Positions 34,401-47,928 of a stretch of 64,000 nt of DNA are shown piece by piece. The DNA comes from Anthopleura xanthogrammica (lineage: Eukaryota > Cnidaria > Anthozoa > Actiniaria > Actiniidae). A program made the translations under genes and the position numbers. Below the pieces are notes generated by a model, which was not told the origin of the DNA, made no database searches, and was given only the letters and a program-made list of their open reading frames with translations. The stretch covers positions 7,555,071 through 7,619,070 of the forward strand of contig OZ025209.1 in NCBI GenBank assembly GCA_964019055.1, written 5' to 3'. The number at the start of each line of letters is the position of its first letter. Position 1 is the stretch's first letter.

Positions 34401-37400
34401 TTTTTTTTCGCCAGAAAGTCGTGTTTTTATCTCAAGAGGTATTTTCATGAGCAAAAAGTGGGGGTTTCAGGAAACAGGTCACGCCGTCAGCGAAAAACCT
34501 GGTTTTGAGAGCCAAAATGGCCATTTTTCAGTTTTTTGGGCTAAAAAGTTGTTTTTTCCAGCAAAACAGTGTTTTGGACATTCAAAATGTGCTTTTCTCG
34601 GCCAAAACTTGCGTTTAGCAGTGAAAACGTCGTGTTTTGAGCAAAAGAAAATTCTCAGCAAATTTCAGATTTTCTCAGCAAAAAACAGTTTTTTGGACCA
34701 AAAAGCACCTTTACTCAGCCAAAACCGCATTTTTTTTTCGCCAAAAAGTCGTGTTTTTATCTCAAGAGGTATTTTCATGAGCAAAAAGTGGGGGTTTCAG
34801 CAAACAGGTCACGCCGTCAGCGAAAAACCTGGTTTTGAGAGCCAAAATGGCCATTTTTCAGTTTTTTGGGCTAAAAAGTTTTTTTTTTCAGCAAAACAGT
34901 GTTGTGGACATCCAAAATGTGCTTTTCTCGGCCAAAACTTGCGTTTAGCAGTGAAAACGTCGTGTTTTGAGCAAAAGAAAATTCTCAGCAAATTTCAGAT
35001 TTTCTCAGCAAAAAACAGTTTTTTTGACCAAAAAGCACCTTTACTCAGCCAAAACCGCATTTTTTTCGCCAAAAAGTCGTGTTTTTATCTCAAGAGGTAT
35101 TTTCATGAGCAAAAAGTGGGGGTTTCAGCAAACAGGTCACGCCGTCAGCGAAAAACCTGGTTTTGAGAGCCAAAATGGCCATTTTTCAGTTTTTTGGGCT
35201 AAAAAGTTTTTTTTTCCAGCAAAACAGTGTTTTGGACATCCAAAATGTGCTTTTCTCGGCCAAAACTTGCGTTTAGCAGTGAAAACGTCGTGTTTTGAGC
35301 AAAAGAAAATTCTCAGCAAATTTCAGATTTTCTCAGCAAAAAACAGTTTTTTTGACCAAAAAGCCCCTTTACTCAGCCAAAACCGCATTTTTTTCGCCAA
35401 AAAGTCGTGTTTTTATCTCAAGAGGTATTTTCATGAGCAAAAAGTGGGGGTTTCAGCAAACAGGTCACGCCGTCAGCGAAAAACCTGGTTTTGAGAGCCA
35501 AAATGGCCATTTTTCAGTTTTTTGGGCTAAAAAGTTTTTTTTTCCAGCAAAACAGTGTTTCGGACATCCAAAATGTGCTTTTCTCGGACAAAACTTGCGT
35601 TTAGCAGTGAAAACGTCGTGTTTTGAGCAAAAGAAAATTCTCAGCAAATTTCAGATTTTCTCAGCAAAAAACAGTTTTTTGGACCAAAAAGCACCTTTAC
35701 TCAGCCAAAACCGCATTTTTTTTCGCCAAAAAGTCGTGTTTTTATCTCAAGAGGTATTTTCATGAGCAAAAAGTGGGGGTTTCAGCAAACAGGTCACGCC
35801 GTCAGCGAAAAACCTGGTTTTGAGAGCCTAAATGGCCATTTTTCAGTTTTTTGGGCTAAAAAGTTTTTTTTTTCAGCAAAACAGTGTTGTGGACATCCAA
35901 AATGTGCTTTTCTCGGCCAAAACTTGCGTTTAGCAGTGAAAACGTCGTGTTTTGAGCAAAAGAAAATTCTCAGCAAATTTCAGATTTTCTCAGCAAAAAA
36001 CAGTTTTTTGGACCAAAAAGCACCTTTACTCAGCCAAAACCGCATTTTTTTTCGCCAAAAAGTCGTGTTTTTATCTCAAGAGGTATTTTCATGAGCAAAA
36101 AGTGGGGGTTTCAGCAAACAGGTCACGCCGTCAGCGAAAAACCTGGTTTTGAGAGCCAAAATGGCCATTTTTCAGTTTTTTGGGCTAAAAAGTTTTTTTT
36201 TCCAGCAAAACAGTGTTTTGGACATCCAAAATGTGCTTTTCTCGGCCAAAACTTGCGTTTAGCAGTGAAAACGTCGTGTTTTGAGCAAAAGAAAATTCTC
36301 AGCAAATTTCAGATTTTCTCAGCAAAAAACAGTTTTTTGGACCAAAAAGCACCTTTACTCAGCCAAAACCGCATTTTTTTTCGCCAAAAAGTCGTGTTTT
36401 TATCTCAAGAGGTATTTTCATGAGCAAAAAGTGGGGGTTTCAGCAAACAGGTCACGCCGTCAGCGAAAAACCTGGTTTTGAGAGCCAAAATGGCCATTTT
36501 TCAGTTTTTTGGGCTAAAAAGTTTTTTTTTCCAGCAAAACAGTGTTTTGGACATCCAAAATGTGCTGTTCTCGGCCAAAACTTGCGTTTAGCAGTGAAAA
36601 CGTCGTGTTTTGAGCAAAAGAAAATTCTCAGCAAATTTCAGATTTTCTCAGCAAAAAACAGTTTTTTGGACCAAAAAGCACCTTTACTCAGCCAAAACCG
36701 CATTTTTTTTCGCCAAAAAGTCGTGTTTTTATCTCAAGAGGTATTTTCATGAGCAAAAAGTGGGGGTTTCAGCAAACAGGTCACGCCGTCAGCGAAAAAC
36801 CTGGTTTTGAGAGCCAAAATGGCCATTTTTTCAGTTTTTTGGGCTAAAAAGTTTTTTTTTCCAGCAAAACAGTGTTTTGGACATCCAAAATGTGCTTTTC
36901 TCGGCCAAAACTTGCGTTTAGCAGTGAAAACGTCGTGTTTTGAGCAAAAGAAAATTCTCAGCAAATTTCAGATTTTCTCAGCAAAAAACAGTTTTTTTGA
37001 CCAAAAAGCACCTTTACTCAGCCAAAAGCGCATTTTTTTTCACCAAAAAGTCGTGTTTTTATCTCGAGGTATTTTCATGAGCAAAAAGTGGGGGTTTCAG
37101 CAAACAGGTCACGCCGTCAGCGAAAAACCTGGTTTTGAGAGCCAAAATGGCCATTTTTCAGTTTTTTGGGCTAAAAAGTTTTTTTTCCCAGCAAACCAGT
37201 GTTTTGGACATCCAAAATGTGCTTTTCTCGGCCAAAACTTGCGTTTAGCAGTGAAAACGTCGTGTTTTGAGCAAAAGAAAATTCTCAGCAAATTTCAGAT
37301 TTTCTCAGCAAAAAACTGTTTTTTTGACCAAAAAGCACCTTTACTCAGCCAAAACCGCATTTTTTTTCGCCAAAAAGTCGTGTTTTTATCTCAAGAGGTA

Positions 37401-37405
37401 TTTTC

Positions 37406-39704
37406 ATGAGCAAAAAGTGGGGGTTTCAGCAAACAGGTCACGCCGTCAGCGAAAAACCTGGTTTTGAGAGCCAAAATGGCCATTTTTCAGTTTTTTGGGC
37501 TAAAAAGTTTTTTTTTCCAGCAAAACAGTGTTTTGGACATCCAAAATGTGCTTTTCTCGGCCAAAACTTGCGTTTAGCAGTGAAAACGTCGTGTTTTGAG
37601 CAAAAGAAAATTCTCAGCAAATTTCAGATTTTCTCAGCAAAAAACAGTTTTTTGGACCAAAAAGCACCTTTACTCAGCCAAAACCGCATTTTTTTTCGCC
37701 AAAAAGTCGTGTTTTTATCTCAAGAGGTATTTTCATGAGCAAAAAGTGGGGGTTTCAGGAAACCGGTCACGCCGTCAGCGAAAAACCTGGTTTTGAGAGC
37801 CAAAATGGCCATTTTTCAGTTTTTTGGGCTAAAAAGTTTTTTTTCCCAGCAAAACAGTGTTTTGGACATCCAAAATGTGCTTTTCTCGGCCAAAACTTGC
37901 GTTTAGCAGTGAAAACGTCGTGTTTTGAGCAAAAGAAAATTCTCAGCAAATTTCAGATTTTCTCAGCAAAAAACAGTTTTTTTGACCAAAAAGCACCTTT
38001 ACTCAGCCAAAACCGCATTTTTTTTCGCCAAAAAGTCGTGTTTTTATCTCGAGGTATTTTCATGAGCAAAAAGTGGGGGTTTCAGCAAACAGGTCACGCC
38101 GTCAGCGAAAAACCTGGTTTTGAGAGCCAAAATGGCCATTTTTCAGTTTTTTGGGCTAAAAAGTTTTTTTTTCCAGCAAAACAGTGTTTTGGACATCCAA
38201 AATGTGCTTTTCTCGGCCAAAACTTGCGTTTAGCAGTGAAAACGTCGTGTTTTGAGCAAAAGAAAATTCTCAGCAAATTTCAGATTTTCTCAGCAAAAAA
38301 CAGTTTTTTTGACCAAAAAGCACCTTTACTCAGCCAAAACCGCATTTTTTTTCGCCAAAAAGTCGTGTTTTTATCTCAAGAGGTATTTTCATGAGCAAAA
38401 AGTGGGGGTTTCAGCAAACAGGTCACGCCGTCAGCGAAAAACCTGGTTTTGAGAGCCAAAATGGCCATTTTTCAGTTTTTTGGGCTAAAAAGTTTTTTTT
38501 TCCAGCAAAACAGTGTTTTGGACATCCAAAATGTGCTTTTCTCGGCCAAAACTTGCGTTTAGCAGTGAAAACGTCGTGTTTTGAGCAAAAGAAAATTCTC
38601 AGCAAATTTCAGATTTTCTCAGCAAAAAACAGTTTTTTGGACCAAAAAGCACCTTTACTCAGCCAAAACCGCATTTTTTTTCGCCAAAAAGTCGTGTTTT
38701 TATCTCAAGAGGTATTTTCATGAGCAAAAAGTGGGGGTTTCAGGAAACCGGTCACGCCGTCAGCGAAAAACCTGGTTTTGAGAGCCAAAATGGCCATTTT
38801 TCAGTTTTTTGGGCTAAAAAGTTTTTTTTTCCAGCAAAACAGTGTTTTGGACATCCAAAATGTGCTTTTCTCGGCCAAAACTTGCGTTTAGCAGTGAAAA
38901 CGTCGTGTTTTGAGCAAAAGAAAATTCTCAGCAAATTTCAGATTTTCTCAGCAAAAAACAGTTTTTTTGACCAAAAAGCACCTTTACTCAGCCAAAACCG
39001 CATTTTTTTTCGCCAAAAAGTCGTGTTTTTATCTCAAGAGGTATTTTCATGAGCAAAAAGTGGGGGTTTCAGCAAACAGGTCACGCCGTCAGCGAAAAAC
39101 CTGGTTTTGAGAGCCAAAATGGCCATTTTTCAGTTTTTTGGGCTAAAAAGTTTTTTTTTCCAGCAAAACTGTGTTTTGGACATCCAAAATGTGCTTTTCT
39201 CGGCCAAAACTTGCGTTTAGCAGTGAAAACGTCGTGTTTTGAGCAAAAGAAAATTCTCAGCAAATTTCAGATTTTCTCAGCAAAAAACAGTTTTTTGGAC
39301 CAAAAAGCACCTTTACTCAGCCAAAACCGCATTTTTTTTCGCCAAAAAGTCGTGTTTTTATCTCAAGAGGTATTTTCATGAGCAAAAAGTGGGGGTTTCA
39401 GGAAACCGGTCACGCCGTCAGCGAAAAACCTGGTTTTGAGAGCCAAAATGGCCATTTTTCAGTTTTTTGGGCTAAAAAGTTTTTTTTTCCAGCAAAACAG
39501 TGTTTTGGACATCCAAAATGTGCTTTTCTCGGCCAAAACTTGCGTTTAGCAGTGAAAACGTCGTGTTTTGAGGAAAAGAAAATTCTCAGCAAATTTCAGA
39601 TTTTCTCAGCAAAAAACAGTTTTTTTGACCAAAAAGCACCTTTACTCAGCCAAAACCGCATTTTTTTTCGCCAAAAAGTCGTGTTTTTATCTCGAGGTAT
39701 TTTC
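37406..39704 (+). repeat. Overlapping two- and three-unit duplications with GGAAACCGGTC
   Basis: A pair made of a TTTTTTGGACC unit followed by a GGAAACCGGTC unit occurs at 37406/37735, 38391/38720 and 39049/39378. Units 37735 and 39378 also end with a two-base deletion that makes CTCGAGG and shortens the unit to 327 bp; 38720 does not. Both 327-bp units are followed by a plain unit. Variants therefore travel in blocks of two or three units. Confidence 0.7.
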
Positions 39705-40362
39705 ATGAGCAAAAAGTGGGGGTTTCAGCAAACAGGTCACGCCGTCAGCGAAAAACCTGGTTTTGAGAGCCAAAATGGCCATTTTTCAGTTTTTTGGGCT
39801 AAAAAGTTTTTTTTTCCAGCAAAACAGTGTTTTGGACATCCAAAATGTGCTTTTCTCGGCCAAAACTTGCGTTTAGCAGTGAAAACGTCGTGTTTTGAGC
39901 AAAAGAAAATTCTCAGCAAATTTCAGATTTTCTCAGCAAAAAACAGTTTTTTTGACCAAAAAGCACCTTTACTCAGCCAAAACCGCATTTTTTTTCGCCA
40001 AAAAGTCGTGTTTTTATCTCAAGAGGTATTTTCATTAGCAAAAAGTGGGGGTTTCAGCAAACAGGTCACGCCGTCAGCGAAAAACCTGGTTTTGAGAGCC
40101 AAAATGGCCATTTTTCAGTTTTTTGGGCTAAAAAGTTTTTTTTTCCAGCAAAACAGTGTTTTGGACATCCAAAATGTGCTTTTCTCGGCCAAAACTTGCG
40201 TTTAGCAGTGAAAACGTCGTGTTTTGAGCAAAAGAAAATTCTCAGCAAATTTCAGATTTTCTCAGCAAAAAACAGTTTTTTGGACCAAAAAGCACCTTTA
40301 CTCAGCCAAAAGCGCATTTTTTTTCGCCAAAAAGTCGTGTTTTTATCTCAAGAGGTATTTTC

Positions 40363-41680
40363 ATGAGCAAAAAGTGGGGGTTTCAGCAAACAGGTCACGC
40401 TGTCAGCGAAAAACCTGGTTTTGAGAGCCAAAATGGCCATTTTTCAGTTTTTTGGGCTAAAAAGTTTTTTTTTCCAGCAAAACAGTGTTTTGGACACCCA
40501 AAATGTGCTTTTCTCGGCCAAAACTTGCGTTTAGCAGTGAAAACGTCGTGTTTTGAGCAAAAGAAAATTCTCAGCAAATTTTAAATTTTCTCAGCAAAAA
40601 AACAGCTTTTTTGACCAAAAAGCACCTTTACTCAGCCAAAACCGAATTTTTTTTCGCCAAAACGTCGTGTTTTTATCTCAAGAGGTATTATCATGAGCAA
40701 AAAGTGGGGGTTTCAGCAAACAGGTCACGCCGTCAGCGAAAAACCTGGTTTTGAGAGCCAAAATGGCCATTTTTCAGTTTTTTGGGCTAAAAAGTTTTTT
40801 TTTCCAGCAAAACAGTGTTTTGGACATCCAAAATGTGCTTTTCTCGGCCAAAACTTGCGTTTAGCAGTGAAAACGTCGTGTTTTGAGCAAAAGAAAATTC
40901 TCAGCAAATTTCAGATTTTCTCAGCAAAAAACAGTTTTTTTGACCAAAAAGCACCTTTACTCAGCCAAAAGCGCATTTTTTTTCGCCAAAAAGTCGTGTT
41001 TTTATCTCAAGAGGTATTTTCATGAGCAAAAAGTGGGGGTTTCAGCAAACAGGTCACGCCGTCAGCGAAAAACCTGGTTTTGAGAGCCAAAATGGCCATT
41101 TTTCAGTTTTTTGGGCTAAAAAGTTTTTTTTTCCAGCAAAACAGTGTTTTGGACATCCAAAATGTGCTTTTCTCGGCCAAAACTTGCGTTTAGCAGTGAA
41201 AACGTCGTGTTTTGAGCAAAAGAAAATTCTCAGCAAATTTCAGATTTTCTCAGCAAAAAACAGTTTTTTTGACCAAAAAGCACCTTTACTCAGCCAAAAG
41301 CGCATTTTTTTTCGCCAAAAAGTCGTGTTTTTATCTCAAGAGGTATTTTCATGAGCAAAAAGTGGGGGTTTCAGCAAACAGGTCACGCCGTCAGCGAAAA
41401 ACCTGGTTTTGAGAGCCAAAATGGCCATTTTTCAGTTTTTTGGGCTAAAAAGTTTTTTTTTCCAGCAAAACAGTGTTTTGGACACCCAAAATGTGCTTTT
41501 CTCGGCCAAAACTTGCGTTTAGCAGTGAAAACGTCGTGTTTTGAGCAAAAGAAAATTCTCAGCAAATTTTAAATTTTCTCAGCAAAAAAACAGCTTTTTT
41601 GACCAAAAAGCACCTTTACTCAGCCAAAACCGAATTTTTTTTCGCCAAAACGTCGTGTTTTTATCTCAAGAGGTATTATC
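40363..41680 (+). repeat. Aberrant 330-bp unit repeated at 988 bp
   Basis: Units 40363 and 41351 share many changes confined to their second half: GGACACCC, AAATTTTAAATTTTC, seven A's then CAGCTTTTTT, CCGAATTTT, CCAAAACGTCGTG and GGTATTATC. They differ at CACGCTGTC against CACGCCGTC. The set makes these among the most divergent units of the window. Their CCAAAACGTCGTG sub-repeat has become identical over 15 bases to the one at unit 178-192. Confidence 0.78.
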
Positions 41681-42338
41681 ATGAGCAAAAAGTGGGGGTT
41701 TCAGCAAACAGGTCACGCCGTCAGCGAAAAACCTGGTTTTGAGAGCCAAAATGGCCATTTTTCAGTTTTTTGGGCTAAAAAGTTTTTTTTTCCAGCAAAA
41801 CAGTGTTTTGGACATCCAAAATGTGCTTTTCTCGGCCAAAACTTGCGTTTAGCAGTGAAAACGTCGTGTTTTGAGCAAAAGAAAATTCTCAGCAAATTTC
41901 AGATTTTCTCAGCAAAAAACAGTTTTTTGGACCAAAAAGCACCTTTACTCAGCCAAAACCGCATTTTTTTTCGCCAAAAAGTCGTGTTTTTATCTCAAGA
42001 GGTATTTTCATGAGCAAAAAGTGGGGGTTTCAGCAAACAGGTCACGCCGTCAGCGAAAAACCTGGTTTTGAGAGCCAAAATGGCCATTTTTCAGTTTTTT
42101 GGGCTAAAAAGTTTTTTTTTCCAGCAAAACAGTGTTTTGGACATCCAAAATGTGCTTTTCTCGGCCAAAACTTGCGTTTAGCAGTGAAAACGTCGTGTTT
42201 TGAGCCAAAGAAAATTCTCAGCAAATTTCAGATTTTCTCAGCAAAAAACAGTTTTTTTGACCAAAAAGCACCTTTACTCAGCCAAAAGCGCATTTTTTTT
42301 CGCCAAAAAGTCGTGTTTTTATCTCAAGAGGTATTTTC

Positions 42339-43325
42339 ATGAGCAAAAAGTGGGGGTTTCAGCAAACAGGTCACGCCGTCAGCAAAAAACCTGGTTTTGA
42401 GAGCCAAAATGGCCATTTTTCAGTTTTTTGGGCTAAAAAGTTTTTTTTTCCAGCAAAACAGTGTTTTGGACATCCAAAATGTGCTTTTCTCGGCCAAAAC
42501 TTGCGTTTAGCAGTGAAAACGTCGTGTTTTGAGCAAAAGAAAATTCTCAGCAAATTTCAGATTTTCTCAGCAAAAAACAGTTTTTTTGACCAAAAAGCAC
42601 TTTTACTCAGCCAAAACCGCATTTTTTTTCGCCAAAAAGTCGTGTTTTTATCTCAAGAGGTATTTTCATGAGCAAAAAGTGGGGGTTTCAGCAAACAGGT
42701 CACGCCGTCAGCGAAAAACCTGGTTTTGAGAGCCAAAATGGCCATTTTTCAGTTTTTTGGGCTAAAAAGTTTTTTTTTCCAGCAAAACAGTGTTTTGGAC
42801 ATCCAAAATTTGCTTTTCTCGGCCAAAACTTCCGTTTAGCAGTGAAAACGTCGTGTTTTGAGCAAAAGAAAATTCTCAGCAAATTTCAGATTTTCTCAGC
42901 AAAAAACAGTTTTTTTGACCAAAAAGCACCTTTACTCAGCCAAAAGCGCATTTTTTTTCGCCAAAAAGTCGTGTTTTTATCTCAAGAGGTATTTTCATGA
43001 GCAAAAAGTGGGGGTTTCAGCAAACAGGTCACGCCGTCAGCAAAAAACCTGGTTTTGAGAGCCAAAATGGCCATTTTTCAGTTTTTTGGGCTAAAAAGTT
43101 TTTTTTTCCAGCAAAACAGTGTTTTGGACATCCAAAATGTGCTTTTCTCGGCCAAAACTTGCGTTTAGCAGTGAAAACGTCGTGTTTTGAGCAAAAGAAA
43201 ATTCTCAGCAAATTTCAAATTTTCTCAGCAAAAAACAGTTTTTTTGACCAAAAAGCACTTTTACTCAGCCAAAACCGCATTTTTTTTCGCCAAAAAGTCG
43301 TGTTTTTATCTCAAGAGGTATTTTC
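42339..43325 (+). repeat. Two-unit-spaced variant pair (658 bp)
   Basis: Units 42339 and 42997 share GTCAGCAAAAAACC and AGCACTTTTACTC. The unit between them (42668) has AAAATTTGC and CTTCCG instead. Unit 42997 also has TTTCAAATTTTC, which recurs with AGCACTTTTACTC at 56333 and 59294, some 13-16 kb away. Confidence 0.68.
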
Positions 43326-44967
43326 ATGAGCAAAAAGTGGGGGTTTCAGCAAACAGGTCACGCCGTCAGCGAAAAACCTGGTTTTGAGAGCCAAAATGGC
43401 CATTTTTCAGTTTTTTGGGCTAAAAAGTTTTTTTTTCCAGCAAAACAGTGTTTTGGACATCCAAAATGTGCTTTTCTCGGCCAAAACTTGCGTTTAGCAG
43501 TGAAAACGTCGTGTTTTGAGCAAAAGAAAATTCTCAGCAAATTTCAGATTTTCTCAGCAAAAAACAGTTTTTTGGACCAAAAAGCACCTTTACTCAGCCA
43601 AAACCGCATTTTTTTTCGCCAAAAAGTCGTGTTTTTATCTCAAGAGGTATTTTCATGAGCAAAAAGTGGGGGTTTCAGCAAACAGGTCACGCCGTCAGCG
43701 AAAAACCTGGTTTTGAGAGCCAAAATGGCCATTTTTCAGTTTTTTGGGCTAAAAAGTTTTTTTTCCAGCAAAACAGTGTTTTGGACATCCAAAATGTGCT
43801 TTTCTCGGCCAAAACTTGCGTTTAGCAGTGAAAACGTCGTGTTTTGAGCAAAAGAAAATTCTCAGCAAATTTCAGATTTTCTCAGCAAAAAACAGTTTTT
43901 TTGACCAAAAAGCACCTTTACTCAGCCAAAAGCGCATTTTTTTCGCCAAAAAGTCGTGTTTTTATCTCAAGAGGTATTTTCATGAGCAAAAAGTGGGGGT
44001 TTCAGCAAACAGGTCACGCCGTCAGCGAAAAACCTGGTTTTGAGAGCCAAAATGGCCATTTTTCAGTTTTTTGGGCTAAAAAGTTTTTTTTCCAGCAAAA
44101 CAGTGTTTTGGACATCCAAAATGTGCTTTTCTCGGCCAAAACTTGCGTTTAGCAGTGAAAACGTCGTGTTTTGAGCAAAAGAAAATTCTCAGCAAATTTC
44201 AGATTTTCTCAGCAAAAAACAGTTTTTTTGACCAAAAAGCACCTTTACTCAGCCAAAAGCGCATTTTTTTTCGCCAAAAAGTCGTGTTTTTATCTCAAGA
44301 GGTATTTTCATGAGCAAAAAGTGGGGGTTTCAGCAAACAGGTCACGCCGTCAGCGAAAAACCTGGTTTTGAGAGCCAAAATGGCCATTTTTCAGTTTTTT
44401 GGGCTAAAAAGTTTTTTTTTCCAGCAAAACAGTGTTTTGGACATCCAAAATGTGCTTTTCTCGGCCAAAACTTGCGTTTAGCAGTGAAAACGTCGTGTTT
44501 TGAGCAAAAGAAAATTCTCAGCAAATTTCAGATTTTCTCAGCAAAAAACAGTTTTTTTGACCAAAAAGCACCTTTACTCAGCCAAAAGCGCATTTTTTTT
44601 CGCCAAAAAGTCGTGTTTTTATCTCAAGAGGTATTTTCATGAGCAAAAAGTGGGGGTTTCAGCAAACAGGTCACGCTGTCAGCGAAAAACCTGGTTTTGA
44701 GAGCCAAAATGGCCATTTTTCAGTTTTTTGGGCTAAAAAGTTTTTTTTTCCAGCAAAACAGTGTTTTGGACATCCAAAATGTGCTTTTCTCGGCCAAAAC
44801 TTGCGTTTAGCAGTGAAAACGTCGTGTTTTGAGCAAAAGAAAATTCTCAGCAAATTTCAGATTTTCTCAGCAAAAAACAGTTTTTTGGACCAAAAAGCAC
44901 CTTTACTCAGCCAAAACCGCATTTTTTTTCGCCAAAAAGTCGTGTTTTTATCTCAAGAGGTATTTTC

Positions 44968-46612
44968 ATGAGCAAAAAGTGGGGGTTTCAGCAAACAGGT
45001 CACGCCGTCAGCGAAAAACCTGGTTTTGAGAGCCAAAATGGCCATTTTTCAGTTTTTTGGGCTAAAAAGTTGTTTTTTCCAGCAAAACAGTGTTTTGGAC
45101 ATCTAAAATGTGCTTTTCTCGGCCAAAACTTGCGTTTAGCAGTGAAAACGTCGTGTTTTGAGCAAAAGAAAATTCTCAGCAAATTTCAGATTTTCTCAGC
45201 AAAAAACAGTTTTTTTGACCAAAAAGCACCTTTACTCAGCCAAAACCGCATTTTTTTTCGCCAAAAAGTCGTGTTTTTATCTCAAGAGGTATTTTCATGA
45301 GCAAAAAGTGGGGGTTTCAGCAAACAGGTCACGCTGTCAGCGAAAAACCTGGTTTTGAGAGCCAAAATGGCCATTTTTCAGTTTTTTGGGCTAAAAAGGT
45401 TTTTTTTCCAGCAAAACAGTGTTTTGGACATCCAAAATGTGCTTTTCTCGGCCAAAACTTGCGTTTAGCAGTGAAAACGTCGTGTTTTGAGCAAAAGAAA
45501 ATTCTCAGCAAATTTCAGATTTTCTCAGCAAAAAACAGTTTTTTTGACCAAAAAGCACCTTTACTCAGCCAAAAGCGCATTTTTTTTCGCCAAAAAGTCG
45601 TGTTTTTATCTCAAGAGGTATTTTCATGAGCAAAAAGTGGGGGTTTCAGCAAACAGGTCACGCCGTCAGCGAAAAACCTGGTTTTGAGAGCCAAAATGGC
45701 CATTTTTCAGTTTTTTGGGCTAAAAAGTTGTTTTTTCCAGCAAAACAGTGTTTTGGACATCCAAAATGTGCTTTTCTCGGCCAAAACTTGCGTTTAGCAG
45801 TGAAAACGTCGTGTTTTGAGCAAAAGAAAATTCTCAGCAAATTTCAGATTTTCTCAGCAAAAAACAGTTTTTTTGACCAAAAAGCACCTTTACTCAGCCA
45901 AAACCGCATTTTTTTTCGCCAAAAAGTCGTGTTTTTATCTCAAGAGGTATTTTCATGAGCAAAAAGTGGGGGTTTCAGCAAACAGGTCACGCCGTCAGCG
46001 AAAAACCTGGTTTTGAGAGCCAAAATGGCCATTTTTCAGTTTTTTGGGCTAAAAAGTTGTTTTTTCCAGCAAAACAGTGTTTTGGACATCTAAAATGTGC
46101 TTTTCTCGGCCAAAACTTGCGTTTAGCAGTGAAAACGTCGTGTTTTGAGCAAAAGAAAATTCTCAGCAAATTTCAGATTTTCTCAGCAAAAAACAGTTTT
46201 TTTGACCAAAAAGCACCTTTACTCAGCCAAAACCGCATTTTTTTTCGCCAAAAAGTCGTGTTTTTATCTCAAGAGGTATTTTCATGAGCAAAAAGTGGGG
46301 GTTTCAGCAAACAGGTCACGCTGTCAGCGAAAAACCTGGTTTTGAGAGCCAAAATGGCCATTTTTCAGTTTTTTGGGCTAAAAAGGTTTTTTTTCCAGCA
46401 AAACAGTGTTTTGGACATCCAAAATGTGCTTTTCTCGGCCAAAACTTGCGTTTAGCAGTGAAAACGTCGTGTTTTGAGCAAAAGAAAATTCTCAGCAAAT
46501 TTCAGATTTTCTCAGCAAAAAACAGTTTTTTTGACCAAAAAGCACCTTTACTCAGCCAAAAGCGCATTTTTTTTCGCCAAAAAGTCGTGTTTTTATCTCA
46601 AGAGGTATTTTC
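44968..46612 (+). repeat. Three-unit (987-bp) duplication
   Basis: Units 44968 and 45297 match 45955 and 46284. The first of each pair has the TTG T-run and CATCTAAAATG; the second has CACGCTGTC, AAAAAGGTTTTT and AGCGC. The third unit of the first copy (45626, TTG form) does not match 46613 (plain T-run, TTTTTTGGACC), so the second copy ends at 46612 as far as it can be recognised. Confidence 0.75.
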
Positions 46613-47928
46613 ATGAGCAAAAAGTGGGGGTTTCAGCAAACAGGTCACGCCGTCAGCGAAAAACCTGGTTTTGAGAGCCAAAATGGCCATTTTTCAGTTT
46701 TTTGGGCTAAAAAGTTTTTTTTTCCAGCAAAACAGTGTTTTGGACATCCAAAATGTGCTTTTCTCGGCCAAAACTTGCGTTTAGCAGTGAAAACGTCGTG
46801 TTTTGAGCAAAAGAAAATTCTCAGCAAATTTCAGATTTTCTCAGCAAAAAACAGTTTTTTGGACCAAAAAGCACCTTTACTCAGCCAAAACCGCATTTTT
46901 TTTCGCCAAAAAGTCGTGTTTTTATCTCAAGAGGTATTTTCATGAGCAAAAAGTGGGGGTTTCAGCAAACAGGTCACGCCGTCAGCGAAAAACCTGGTTT
47001 TGAGAGCCAAAATGGCCATTTTTCAGTTTTTTGGGCTAAAAAGTTTTTTTTTCCAGCAAAACAGTGTTTTGGACATCCAAAATGTGCTTTTCTCGGCCAA
47101 AACTTGCGTTTAGCAGTGAAAACGTCGTGTTTTGAGCAAAAGAAAATTCTCAGCAAATTTCAGATTTTCTCAGCAAAAAACAGTTTTTTGGACCAAAAAG
47201 CACCTTTACTCAGCCAAAACCGCATTTTTTTTCGCCAAAAAGTCGTGTTTTTATCTCAAGAGGTATTTTCATGAGCAAAAAGTGGGGGTTTCAGCAAACA
47301 GGTCACGCCGTCAGCGAAACACCTGGTTTTGAGAGCCAAAATAGCCATTTTTCAGTTTTTTGGGCTAAAAAGTTTTTTTTTCCAGCAAAACAGTGTTTTG
47401 GACATCCAAAATGTGCTTTTCTCGGCCAAAACTTGCGTTTAGCAGTGAAAACGTCGTGTTTTGAGCAAAAAAAAATTCTCAGCAAATTTCAGATTTTCTC
47501 AGCAAGAAACAGTTTTATTGACCAAAAAGCCTCTTTACTCAGCCAAAACCGCATTTTTTTTCGCCAAAAAGTCGTGTTTTTATCTCAAGAGGTATTTTCA
47601 TGAGCAAAAAGTGGGGGTTTCAGCAAACAGGTCACACCGTCAGCGAAAAACCTGGTTTTGAGAGCCAAAATGGCCATTTTTCAGTTTTTTGGGCTAAAAA
47701 GTTTTTTTTTCCAGCAAAACAGTGTTTTGGACATCCAAAATGTGCTTTTCTCGGCCAAAACTTGCGTTTAGCAGTGAAAACGTCGTGTTTTGAGCAAAAG
47801 AAAATTCTCAGCAAATTTCAGATTTTCTCAGCAAAAAACAGTTTTTTTGACCAAAAAGCACCTTTACTCAGCCAAAACCGCATTTTTTTTCGCCAAAAAG
47901 TCGTGTTTTTATCTCAAGAGGTATTTTC

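Larger units (their letters stand above)
34118..47270 (+). repeat. Array zone D: mixed units with dimer and trimer duplications
   Basis: There are forty unit starts every 329 bp from 34118, except for 34447 to 34777 (330), 34777 to 35105 and 35105 to 35433 (328), 36749 to 37077 (328), 37735 to 38062 and 39378 to 39705 (327), 40363 to 40693 and 41351 to 41681 (330), 43655 to 43982 (327), and 43982 to 44310 (328). GTGTTGTGGAC is a private variant of units 34118, 34777 and 35762. GGAAACCGGTC (units 37735, 38720, 39378), CATCTAAAATG (44968, 45955) and an aberrant 3' half (40363, 41351) mark local duplications listed separately. No gene is present. Confidence 0.83.
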
